From an uncultured Myxococcales bacterium (GTDB lineage: Bacteria > Myxococcota_A > UBA9042): a stretch of 64,000 nucleotides of DNA. The translations under genes were made by a program, and so were the position numbers. The DNA lies in contig CAIMEY010000010.1 in assembly GCA_903840165.1 (NCBI GenBank), forward strand, positions 1 to 64,000, given 5' to 3'. The number at the start of each line of letters is the position of its first letter. Within the stretch, counting starts at the first letter, position 1. This document shows positions 56,203 through 63,199 of the stretch, piece after piece. The notes under the pieces are model-generated. The model saw only the letters and a list, made by a program, of their open reading frames with translations. It ran no database searches and was not told the DNA's origin.

Positions 56203-56220
56203 AAGCATTCTTTGGTCCAG
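56203..56220 (-). promoter_or_regulatory. Weaker sigma-54-like site before the sheath gene
   Basis: On the minus strand CTGGACC (GG at 56218-56217) and ATGCTT (GC at 56206-56205) are the proper 10 bases apart, but the -24 box departs from TGGCAC. The predicted start would be about 40 bases before the sheath ATG. Suggestive because a better site lies before the tube gene. Confidence 0.4.
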
Positions 56221-56243
56221 AGCGGCTGAGCCCAGGACGCCGG

Positions 56244-56408
56244 CTACTTGCGAGACTTATTGATCTCCTTGTTGATATCGGAGATCTCCTTGACCCATTG
56301 CTGACGCTCTTTGTGTTCCAGGTCGAGGATTTCATCGAGCGACCAGTGAAAATGGTAAGCGATATACGCTACCTCCTGGTTGAGTCGATCCAGGGGGTAG
56401 CTTACGAT
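56244..56408 (-). CDS. DUF6760-like small eCIS protein; no canonical start codon
   Basis: A short frame of 54 codons whose product closely resembles the small eCIS protein called DUF6760: YPLDRLNQEVAYIAYHFHW, then SLDEILDLEHKERQQW and KEISDINKEINKSRK. It overlaps the end of the upstream gene in the -1 frame. There is no ATG, GTG or TTG before the conserved start of the domain; the stop at 56418-56420 closes the frame. Possible starts are ATC (56408) or GTA (56405). Alternatively it is read by -1 slippage at the GGGGG run just upstream. Family recognition is from memory of the conserved pattern. Confidence 0.78.
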   Translation of the reverse strand: MVSYPLDRLNQEVAYIAYHFHWSLDEILDLEHKERQQWVKEISDINKEINKSRK

Positions 56409-56773
56409 TCCCCCAGATCACCCCCAGTATCGACTTCGAACTGGTGGCCGCATTCGGGGCACTTGGCCTTGATGAGCGCCGTGCCTTCTTCATTGACGCG
56501 ACGGTAAAAGTCTTGCAAATACGCAAGGTCTGCCGAGAACATCGCTTCAATGACCGAGGGGTTGATCGACTTGAGCGATCCCAGCGACTCGATCACGCGC
56601 GAAAGCAGAATAATCACCAAGTACGCGCGGTTATTCTGCACGCGATAGTCCTGCAGGGGCAGGATTTCGTCCTTGGCGGTGGCCAGGCGCATGACGCCTT
56701 TCTTGTGGACATTGCCGTCCTTATCGACGTAACCGCGCGGCAAAGTGAACTCAAACTCAGTCTTGAAGGCCAT
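56402..56773 (-). CDS. eCIS tail assembly-like protein with C-terminal CPEC motif
   Basis: A 123-residue protein. It begins FKTEFEFTLPRGYVDKDG and has a KGVMRLATAKDEI block, NNRAYLVIILLSRVIESLG, and a helix leading to KCPECGHQFEVDTGG, a half zinc ribbon. Proteins of this type are found beside sheath genes in eCIS and phage-like systems, and may act like tail-assembly chaperones. The DUF6760-like frame overlaps its end. It is the first recognisable gene of the eCIS on this strand; the 147 bases before it carry no gene. Confidence 0.78.
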   Translation of the reverse strand: MAFKTEFEFTLPRGYVDKDGNVHKKGVMRLATAKDEILPLQDYRVQNNRAYLVIILLSRVIESLGSLKSINPSVIEAMFSADLAYLQDFYRRVNEEGTALIKAKCPECGHQFEVDTGGDLGES

Positions 56774-56920
56774 GGTGGCTGATCCTCCGGTAAGCAGGGT
56801 CCAGATGGGGACGAGGCAAGGAAAGCATGAAGTCAGGGGAAAGGCAACGGCGTAGCGCAGCAGCAGTCGCTCGGGCCGAGGACGGGGCGCTTGGCCCTGC
56901 CGGATGCGTCTATCTGCGGG

Positions 56921-58132
56921 CTAATTCAGTGTCGGCGCGGGCGGTTGCAAGGTCGACAGCGCCAGCACCACCAGTTTGGCCCTTTCCACCAGCGTGTGGC
57001 GGGAAATGCGTTCGTCGATCGTGTGCGGGTGCTCGCCCACGGGGCCTAGGCCATCGACGGTGGGAATTCCCAATGCAGCCGTGAAGTTGGCATCGGACCC
57101 GCCGCCGGTATCTTCCGCGCCCAGGGTGAATTCCCACAGTTTGGCCGTAGCCTGGAAATGGTCAATCAGTTGGTCACACGCGGCGTTGCGTTGCCATGGC
57201 GGCCGCCCAATGCCGCCAATACAGGTGACACGGGTGCCTGCGATGGGCGGATGGTCCATCAACTCTCTGACTTCACGCTCAATGCGCGCGGCTTCGCTGG
57301 GCGTGGTGATGCGGACGTCGACTTCGATTTTGCACTCGTCGGGCACGATGTTGCGCTTGGTGCCGCCGCGGATGACACCGACGTTGATGGTGGTCCCCTT
57401 GGCAGGCGCGGCCAAATCTGTAAGCGCCAAGACCAGTTTGCTGGCGCCGACGATGGCATTGACGCCCGCCGCGTGGTCCATGCCCGCGTGCGCGGACTTG
57501 CCCTGTACGGTGACAAAGTAGCGACCGACGCCGGCGCGTGAACGAACCAAAGCGCCAGTTTTGCGACCAATTTCGAAGTCTAAGCAGACATCCCGCCCCA
57601 CGGCCGCTTGTTCAATGAGGTCGCGGCTGGTGGGGGACTGAATTTCTTCATCGGCATTGTGCACGCACAGCCAGTCAAAGGCGTCCAATTGCCCAATATG
57701 TGCCATGGCTTCCAGCATCGCCTGCGCAACGACCAAGCCGCCCTTCATGTCGCCAACGCCCGGCCCGTGCAGCCACGGCCCTTCTTGGGTCATGACCTGA
57801 AAGGAGCTGGTCGTGTCATACACGGTGTCAAAATGGCCTAGGATCAGGATCTTAGGCGCCCCCGGCCTCAGCGCTGGGCGATGGGCCCGCAGGTGCACCA
57901 TGTCCCCCTGGCGGGCAATGCGTTCGCAGGAAAAGCCAAGCCGTTCATAGACTCTTTCGATCATGGCGAGGCACTGCAGCCGGCCCGCGGGATTGTCCAG
58001 GCCACTGTTGCAATCCACCAGGCGGCGCAACCGCTCGACAAAGGTGGTCTCGCGCCCTTCCAAGAAGGAAATCGCCTGGTTACATCGCAGAGTTACGGCC
58101 GCCAGTTGGGCAGCGGGGTCGAGCGTAGGCAT
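56921..58132 (-). CDS. M20-family zinc peptidase (carboxypeptidase G2-like)
   Basis: A 403-residue enzyme. The metal-binding pattern is complete: GHFDTVYD, GVGDMKGG with bridging Asp, NADEEIQSP with the general base Glu and a metal Glu, DFEIGR, and GEHPHTIDE with the final His. A dimerisation domain follows the middle (SAHAGMDHAAGVNAI). It would hydrolyse C-terminal Glu-type amide bonds, but acylase or deacetylase roles are possible. No signal peptide. Its gene ends 147 bases before the first eCIS gene on the same strand; a link is unproven. Confidence 0.9.
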   Translation of the reverse strand: MPTLDPAAQLAAVTLRCNQAISFLEGRETTFVERLRRLVDCNSGLDNPAGRLQCLAMIERVYERLGFSCERIARQGDMVHLRAHRPALRPGAPKILILGHFDTVYDTTSSFQVMTQEGPWLHGPGVGDMKGGLVVAQAMLEAMAHIGQLDAFDWLCVHNADEEIQSPTSRDLIEQAAVGRDVCLDFEIGRKTGALVRSRAGVGRYFVTVQGKSAHAGMDHAAGVNAIVGASKLVLALTDLAAPAKGTTINVGVIRGGTKRNIVPDECKIEVDVRITTPSEAARIEREVRELMDHPPIAGTRVTCIGGIGRPPWQRNAACDQLIDHFQATAKLWEFTLGAEDTGGGSDANFTAALGIPTVDGLGPVGEHPHTIDERISRHTLVERAKLVVLALSTLQPPAPTLN

Positions 58133-58205
58133 GGCGGGATCTCCGAAAAAAACGTTTCTAAATAAGAAGTTAGGGCTGTGGAGTGCGCCCCGGCATCACC
58201 GAGCG

Positions 58206-58781
58206 CTACGCCACCGCAGGTCGCCCGTTGACGTCGATACGCCGCCAGATCGGCACGCAATCGCCGTGCTGTCCTGCGCAATCGAGGTACAGGGTGCCAT
58301 CGGCCAGCGTCGCCGACCAGTCCATGTTGCGATGACCGATAGACTCAAGCCAAGCCATGAACTCCTTAGGAATTTCACATAGCTCGATGCGGTCCAGATT
58401 GCGCGGCCTTTCAGCAACCAAGGCGCGACAAAAGGCGTCGCAATCACTCGGGTCGGCAAAAAGTACGACAAAGCGCGCGGACTTCAAGTGCCCCATGGCG
58501 CGTACCAAGCGCTTGAGCGGCGGCGCACCGCATTCAATCCAATGGGTTGGCGTGCCCGTTAGGTCCAAGGCCAACAGATCGGGCTCGTGCACATCGAACC
58601 AGCCGGACTTGTCCTGCAAAGTCTCTTCAAAACAAAGCACTTGGGCGAGGAAACGCAGCAAGATATGCTCGTCCGGCTCATCGGGAAACTGGGCGATGGC
58701 CACGGTGCGCTGCGCGAAGATCTGCCGGTCCAAATCGGACAGGGACAGGCGGATTTGACAGCGAAAAGGCGACAGAGCCAT
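58206..58781 (-). CDS. yaeQ: YaeQ-family protein
   Basis: A 191-residue protein. The N-terminus MALSPFRCQIRLSLSDLDRQ and the following FPDEPDEHILLRFLAQVLCFEE match YaeQ, a family with a PD-(D/E)XK nuclease-like fold and no settled function. HEPDLLALDLTGTPTHWIECG and LKRLVRAMGHL complete the pattern. Start at 58781 (ATG) because it aligns with the family; the open frame extends upstream without coding character. It precedes the M20 gene by 73 bases. Confidence 0.85.
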   Translation of the reverse strand: MALSPFRCQIRLSLSDLDRQIFAQRTVAIAQFPDEPDEHILLRFLAQVLCFEETLQDKSGWFDVHEPDLLALDLTGTPTHWIECGAPPLKRLVRAMGHLKSARFVVLFADPSDCDAFCRALVAERPRNLDRIELCEIPKEFMAWLESIGHRNMDWSATLADGTLYLDCAGQHGDCVPIWRRIDVNGRPAVA

Positions 58782-58925
58782 GGGTACCCCGGCCATTGCC
58801 CCTGGACCAAGCCAAGCGGGGCGATTGCGCGCGGCAGTGTACACGTTTTGGGGCGCGGTTGACACCATGAGCCGTTGCACAGATCCTGGCGGCCTTGCAC
58901 GCGCCCATGCGCGGACCGGTGTATC

Positions 58926-60830
58926 ATGCCGTCGCCCTTTGCACGCTCCAATCGAATCGTTTTGAGTTCCGCAGTGTTGCTTGGCACCGTTCTGCAACCG
59001 TTGGGGCCGGCCCCGGCCCTGGCAGCGGCACCCGCCGTCAAGCTGTCGCCCAAGGACAATGCGTTGTACATCATGCGCAGTGGCCTCAAGTCCGCGGATT
59101 TCTTGGCCCGCGGCATGGCCTATCGCGGCGTGGTGATGGACAAAAGCAACAAGGATCTCAAGCAGATCTTGGAGGATGGCGCCACCGACCCGCAATGGCC
59201 CGTGCGCAAAGGCGTGGCCGAGGCGATGTACGCGGTCAAGAACGCGGGCTGGAAGAAGATCGTCCATGATGCTCTGGCCTTGCCCGTGCTCAGTGCCTAT
59301 GAGTCCCTGCCCGTGCTCGACGAGATCCCGCAAAAGGACGCTTTTGCCGTCCTGATCGAGACCTTGGCGGACAAAGAGCATAGTCAGCAGGACGTGATCT
59401 TCCGCGCCCTGGTTGGCCGCAACCGTCCGGATTTACCGGCGTTCTTTGTGACGGCGCTGGCGAGCAAGGATGCACTGGTGCAGGCTTCGGCCAAGAAGGC
59501 CTTGGCCAACGTCGACCTCATCCTGCACAGCAAGACCTTGGAAGCCGTGGCTAAGGCCCAAGGCGGCAACGATGAAGTCGCGAAGATTCTAGCGGATTTG
59601 GCGGCTCTGAGCGATGAGCGCATGCCGGCCGGATGGCTGACGGCCCTGAAGCCCAAGGACCAAGCCTTGGCTAGGCGCGTGGTGCTGATTCGCGCGGCCC
59701 ATGGCGACAAGACCGTAGGTAAGTCCTTGTTGCAAATCGCTAAAGCGACGACCGGCGCCGAGCAGACCCAGGCGCTGCAAGCGTACAAGAAGGTGGCGGA
59801 CAAGGGCGATGTGGCGGCGCTCAAGGAACTGCTGGCCGGGGCTAACCCCGAACTGATCTTCCAAGTCTATGAAATTCTTGCGCGAATGGGCGATCGCTCG
59901 ATGGCCAAAGAGGCGCAGGATCTGGCGAGTTCTACCGACGTCGATGTGCGGGCCCCGGGCGTATTCTACCTCGGCTGGGTGGGCGGCGCTGGCCGACTGC
60001 GTGAAATGCATCAGTATTTGACCGATGGCGTACCTTCGGTGCGCATTGCTGCGGCGCGGGTGCTGGGCAATATCGGTTCGCCGGTTTCTGTGGAGCCCCT
60101 GCGCGACGCCTTGGACAATGAGCATGACGACCGCGTGCGCGTTGAGTTTGTCCGGGCTTTGACGGGCATTCGCGCCAAGGAAGGCTACCAAGCGCTGATG
60201 ATGTACACCCGCGAAAAAGAGCCGGATTTGCGGCGCGTGGTGGTCAAAGCGTTGGCCGATTCGGGCGATCCGGCGGTGCGCGCAGGCCTGCAAAATGCGC
60301 TCAATGACAGCGATCCGCGCATTCGCTTTGAGGCCGTCCGCGGCTTCTTGATCAGCGATCCGGCCAAGGCGGTGGACGTGTGGAAGCGGGCGATTCGCTG
60401 GCTGCCACGGGGCGCTCTGCTTGAATTGACGCGCGAATTGAACAAGACCATGGGCAGTTTCCTGGAAATCGCGGTGTTTTCAGCGGGTAGTGACGAACAA
60501 GGCGTGACCGTGCGGGAAGAGGCGATGCTCGCCCTGCACAACCTGCCCGAAACTGAGTTGGCGGTGTTGCACAAGGTGCTAAACACCAGCGATGACCAGG
60601 ACTTGCGCGTGCGCGTGTTGACGCAGCTGTTTGAGTTGGAGAAAGGCAAGGTTGCCACCGAGATCAAGACGGCGGCCCTGGGACAGCAGGTTCGCGCGCG
60701 GATTCCGGCGATTCGGCTGCTGGGGAAGATCAAGGGCGACAAAGAAGCCCAGGAAATCTTGACGAAATTGCTGGACGAGCCCGATGAGCGCGTGCGTATT
60801 GCCGCCGCCCTGACCTTCTTGGGCGGCTAA
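58926..60830 (+). CDS. Exported HEAT-repeat protein
   Basis: A 634-residue protein. The start at 58926 gives a Sec signal peptide (MPSPFARSNRIVLSSAVLLG to ALA). The rest is a series of about 14 HEAT-like helix pairs with repeats such as VRKGVAEAMYAV, VRIAAARVLGNIGSP, VRAGLQNALNDSDPRIR and VRIAAALTFLGG. These form a solenoid for protein binding. Function unknown. The next gene, also a HEAT-like lipoprotein, follows within 10 bases, suggesting they work together at the envelope. Confidence 0.85.
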   Translation: MPSPFARSNRIVLSSAVLLGTVLQPLGPAPALAAAPAVKLSPKDNALYIMRSGLKSADFLARGMAYRGVVMDKSNKDLKQILEDGATDPQWPVRKGVAEAMYAVKNAGWKKIVHDALALPVLSAYESLPVLDEIPQKDAFAVLIETLADKEHSQQDVIFRALVGRNRPDLPAFFVTALASKDALVQASAKKALANVDLILHSKTLEAVAKAQGGNDEVAKILADLAALSDERMPAGWLTALKPKDQALARRVVLIRAAHGDKTVGKSLLQIAKATTGAEQTQALQAYKKVADKGDVAALKELLAGANPELIFQVYEILARMGDRSMAKEAQDLASSTDVDVRAPGVFYLGWVGGAGRLREMHQYLTDGVPSVRIAAARVLGNIGSPVSVEPLRDALDNEHDDRVRVEFVRALTGIRAKEGYQALMMYTREKEPDLRRVVVKALADSGDPAVRAGLQNALNDSDPRIRFEAVRGFLISDPAKAVDVWKRAIRWLPRGALLELTRELNKTMGSFLEIAVFSAGSDEQGVTVREEAMLALHNLPETELAVLHKVLNTSDDQDLRVRVLTQLFELEKGKVATEIKTAALGQQVRARIPAIRLLGKIKGDKEAQEILTKLLDEPDERVRIAAALTFLGG

Positions 60831-60839
60831 AGCTTGGAC

Positions 60840-61658
60840 ATGATGCGTCTTTTGCAGCGAGAAGTCGGGCGCGTGCGGCTGCGGGGCTTGAGTCTGGCCG
60901 GGCTGGCAGTGCTGGTGGCTTGCCAAGGGCCGACGCAAAAACTAAGTGAAAATAGAGACATCCATGCTGAAGCTGTGGCCCTGACGGAGGGGCTGCCGCC
61001 TCGCCATGCTTGCCGAACGGACCGGGACTGTCGCGTGGGCCAAGCCGAGGCGGCGTGCGTACTTGGCTCGTGCTTTGGCCTGCTCAGTGCGGATTCGCGG
61101 CCCACGCGGCAAGTGCTGGCCGAGCGCCTGCAGTCGGCTGACAACGCCGTTCGGGCTGCGGCTGCGCCCTTGCTGCTTCACGCGATGGCGACAATGGAAT
61201 CGCCCGCCGTCCACCAGGGGGCCATCGCTGGTCTTGGGGCCTTGCTGCTGGCCCAGCCTGAAGCGCCTGGGCAGTGCGGTGCCGTTTGTCTGGCGCTGCG
61301 GGCCGAGAGCGCATCCCTGGACGAACATCAGGCGGCAGCAGCCCGAATTGCTTTAGGTTTGGCTGGGGATGACACGGCGACGGCGGCACTGCGCGAAGAT
61401 TTGACCACCGGCACCGAATTGCTGCGCGCCGAGGCTGCCCGAGCGTTAGCCCCTGCCCTGCTGCGGCCGGCCCACGAGGCCACTGCTGCCGCTCTGACGG
61501 CCGCGCTGCGTGATCCGTCGCCCCTGGTGGCGGAGGCCGCTGTGCACGCGTTGGCGGCGGCGCGCAAAGAGCCGGCGGTCCGCGAGGGATTGACCGAGTT
61601 GCAGACACGGCAACCGCACCTGGCCTACGCCATCGCCCAACTGCTGCGGGCGCCCTAG
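60840..61658 (+). CDS. HEAT-like repeat lipoprotein
   Basis: About 272 residues from ATG 60840 (TTG 60834 and ATG 60843 are alternatives). A signal peptide ends in a lipobox VAC near residue 30, then a short segment with four Cys residues (HACRTDRDCRVG, ACVLGSC), then Ala-rich helical repeats (VRAAAAPLLLHAM, LRAEAARALAPALLR, VAEAAVHALAAARK). Coupled to the exported HEAT protein upstream, so the pair may form a periplasmic or surface assembly. Confidence 0.75.
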   Translation: MMRLLQREVGRVRLRGLSLAGLAVLVACQGPTQKLSENRDIHAEAVALTEGLPPRHACRTDRDCRVGQAEAACVLGSCFGLLSADSRPTRQVLAERLQSADNAVRAAAAPLLLHAMATMESPAVHQGAIAGLGALLLAQPEAPGQCGAVCLALRAESASLDEHQAAAARIALGLAGDDTATAALREDLTTGTELLRAEAARALAPALLRPAHEATAAALTAALRDPSPLVAEAAVHALAAARKEPAVREGLTELQTRQPHLAYAIAQLLRAP

Positions 61659-61698
61659 CGGAAACGACGGTTTGGGAAATAGATGTTGAGGAACAATG

Positions 61699-61719
61699 AG
61701 TTCAGGGGTTGCTATACAA
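61699..61719 (+). repeat. First copy of a 21-base direct repeat before the glutaredoxin-domain lipoprotein
   Basis: Identical to 61836-61856, 137 bases apart. It lies in the gap between the HEAT lipoprotein and the glutaredoxin lipoprotein. It is preceded by GAACAAT, which makes a GAAC-N5-GTTC dyad. Confidence 0.9.
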
Positions 61720-61835
61720 ACCTTTTGCGTCCCTGGTTGACGCTGGCGGTGCCTCAGCCTCAGCGCTGTCGCGGTTAAGCGGGTGCGACGGGCGGTTGGA
61801 CGGTGGCCGTCGGAGATAGCTCTTACAGAACAGCA

Positions 61836-61856
61836 AGTTCAGGGGTTGCTATACAA
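61836..61856 (+). repeat. Second copy of the 21-base direct repeat
   Basis: Identical to 61699-61719 and again preceded by GAACAGC, giving GAAC-N5-GTTC. A third, degenerate copy with the same AGTT-N6-TTGCTATACA skeleton is at 61949-61968, inside the start of the next gene. The dyad looks like an operator; TATACAA could be a -10 element. Confidence 0.9.
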
Positions 61857-61913
61857 TCGATTTGTCTTCGGGGACCGGCAGCTCAGCCGTAGCCCCGGCA
61901 GCAGGAGGTAGCG

Positions 61914-62684
61914 ATGCGCATCACAGAAAAAGTGGTTTCTGATTCAAGAGTTAGACCCTTGCTATACATGCTAATTTCACTGGTTTGGGCGCTTTCGGCC
62001 TGCCATCGCGCTGATGACGCCCCAGCCCAAGCTGCGCCCATCGCTATCCCGCCGCCGCCGGCCGTGGGCGATGCGCCTGGGCCTTACAGCCTGCGCTATT
62101 TTTCGGCGACCACCGGCGAGTTGCTGGCCGTTCATACACCGGCCGAGGTGCCTCAAGGGGCACGCGGGCAAGTCATCGTTTCGCCTGACGATCCCGCCCT
62201 GAGCGGTCCATGGCTGTATGTTGCTGATCTCTCAAAGTTAAGCGGCGCGAGCTACCCGGTCACGACCGTGCAACGTGCTGAACTTGAGGCCCAAATCGCT
62301 AAGGCGCATCCCCCCGCGCCGTCGCCACCGCCTGGGCCAGCGACGGCCGCCAGTACCGGTGCAATGCCCGTAGGTTCAGCGGGTTCTGCGGGCACGGGCG
62401 CAGCTCCGGCTCAGGCGGCTGCAGTCGATCGCGATGTGGTCATCTTCCGCACAGCGTGGTGCGGTTACTGCAAGAAGACGGCTGAGTACCTCAAACTCAA
62501 AGGGGTTCCCTTTGTCGAGAAGGACATCGAACGCGACGCCGGCGCCCGCGACGATATGCTTGCCCGAGCGCAACGGGCCGGCGTTCCGGCTTCGCAACTG
62601 CAGGGAGTGCCGATCCTGTCGGTACATGGCAAAATCATTACCGGTTTCAATCGCCAAGCCATTGACCGCGCCCTGGGCACCTAG
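61914..62684 (+). CDS. Glutaredoxin-domain lipoprotein
   Basis: A 256-residue protein. GGAGG precedes the ATG at 61914. A lipoprotein signal ends in SAC near residue 30, then a Pro/Ala-rich linker, and a glutaredoxin domain from about residue 170: VVIFRTAWCGYCKKTAEYLK (CGYC redox motif), KDIERDAGARDD, GVPILSVHG with the cis-Pro, and TGFNRQAIDRAL. It would reduce mixed disulfides in the periplasm. Residues 40-140 form a small DUF4124-like domain. Direct repeats lie upstream and one overlaps its start. Confidence 0.85.
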   Translation: MRITEKVVSDSRVRPLLYMLISLVWALSACHRADDAPAQAAPIAIPPPPAVGDAPGPYSLRYFSATTGELLAVHTPAEVPQGARGQVIVSPDDPALSGPWLYVADLSKLSGASYPVTTVQRAELEAQIAKAHPPAPSPPPGPATAASTGAMPVGSAGSAGTGAAPAQAAAVDRDVVIFRTAWCGYCKKTAEYLKLKGVPFVEKDIERDAGARDDMLARAQRAGVPASQLQGVPILSVHGKIITGFNRQAIDRALGT

Positions 62685-62691
62685 GGTCCCG

Positions 62692-63123
62692 GTGCGATTT
62701 CTGGACCATCTGGCCAAATGCGGCAGACTGCTTGCCACGCCCCGCTTAGGGGGACGCGAGCCGATGATGCTGCCAGAAAACCCCATCGATACCGCAACAA
62801 CGCTAGCAAGCGCGGACAATGTCCTTGCCATGCCCCTGCGCCCCGTGAAGATTCACCACCGCGACGCGACCGCTGCGCCGGAAAGTGAAGGCACGTGCGA
62901 TGTAGATGCCGATGGCATGCGTCTGCATGGCGGTGAAGTACCTGATAATGTTCGCTATCTTTGGCTCGACGTCGACGTAGGCGAGGCTGAACCCGTGCGT
63001 GCGCTCGGCGAAGTGCTGCGGCGTACGGATCCGACGACCATTGCCCTGGAGATCAAGTTCAAGCACCTCTTTCCAGACCACAAACGCCGGCTGATGGCGG
63101 CCCTGCGTTCCCAAGGCCGCTAG
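62692..63123 (+). CDS. PilZ-like domain protein
   Basis: About 143 residues from GTG 62692; ATG 62764 is also possible and would leave 119 residues. The core (VKIHHRDA, TCDVDADGMRLHGGEVPDN, YLWLDVDVGEAEPV and LGEVLRRTDPTTIALEIKFKHL) has the strand order of PilZ domains, which bind cyclic di-GMP or act as structural adaptors. The RxxxR motif needed for c-di-GMP binding is not clearly present, so ligand binding is doubtful. No signal peptide. Confidence 0.6.
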   Translation: MRFLDHLAKCGRLLATPRLGGREPMMLPENPIDTATTLASADNVLAMPLRPVKIHHRDATAAPESEGTCDVDADGMRLHGGEVPDNVRYLWLDVDVGEAEPVRALGEVLRRTDPTTIALEIKFKHLFPDHKRRLMAALRSQGR

Positions 63124-63155
63124 CCGCAGGACCGACCGCAGTCCACGCGTCGTTT

Positions 63156-63183
63156 CGCTGAGGGAATGCCTCAGTCCTCAGCG
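63156..63183. terminator. Small hairpin between convergent genes
   Basis: An 8-base perfect inverted repeat CGCTGAGG (63156-63163) and CCTCAGCG (63176-63183) lies between the PilZ-like gene and the convergent pentapeptide gene. No long T tract, so only a possible bidirectional terminator. Confidence 0.45.
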
Positions 63184-63199
63184 CTGCTGTAGCTGGCTA

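Noticed and set aside
39584-56773. Intact prophage
   Set aside because: No capsid, portal, terminase, integrase or lysis gene; tail genes only, with LysM, gp25, J and I order as in eCIS.
60834-60842. TTG start for the HEAT-like lipoprotein
   Set aside because: ATG codons lie 6 and 9 bases later and give an equally good signal peptide; kept only as an alternative.
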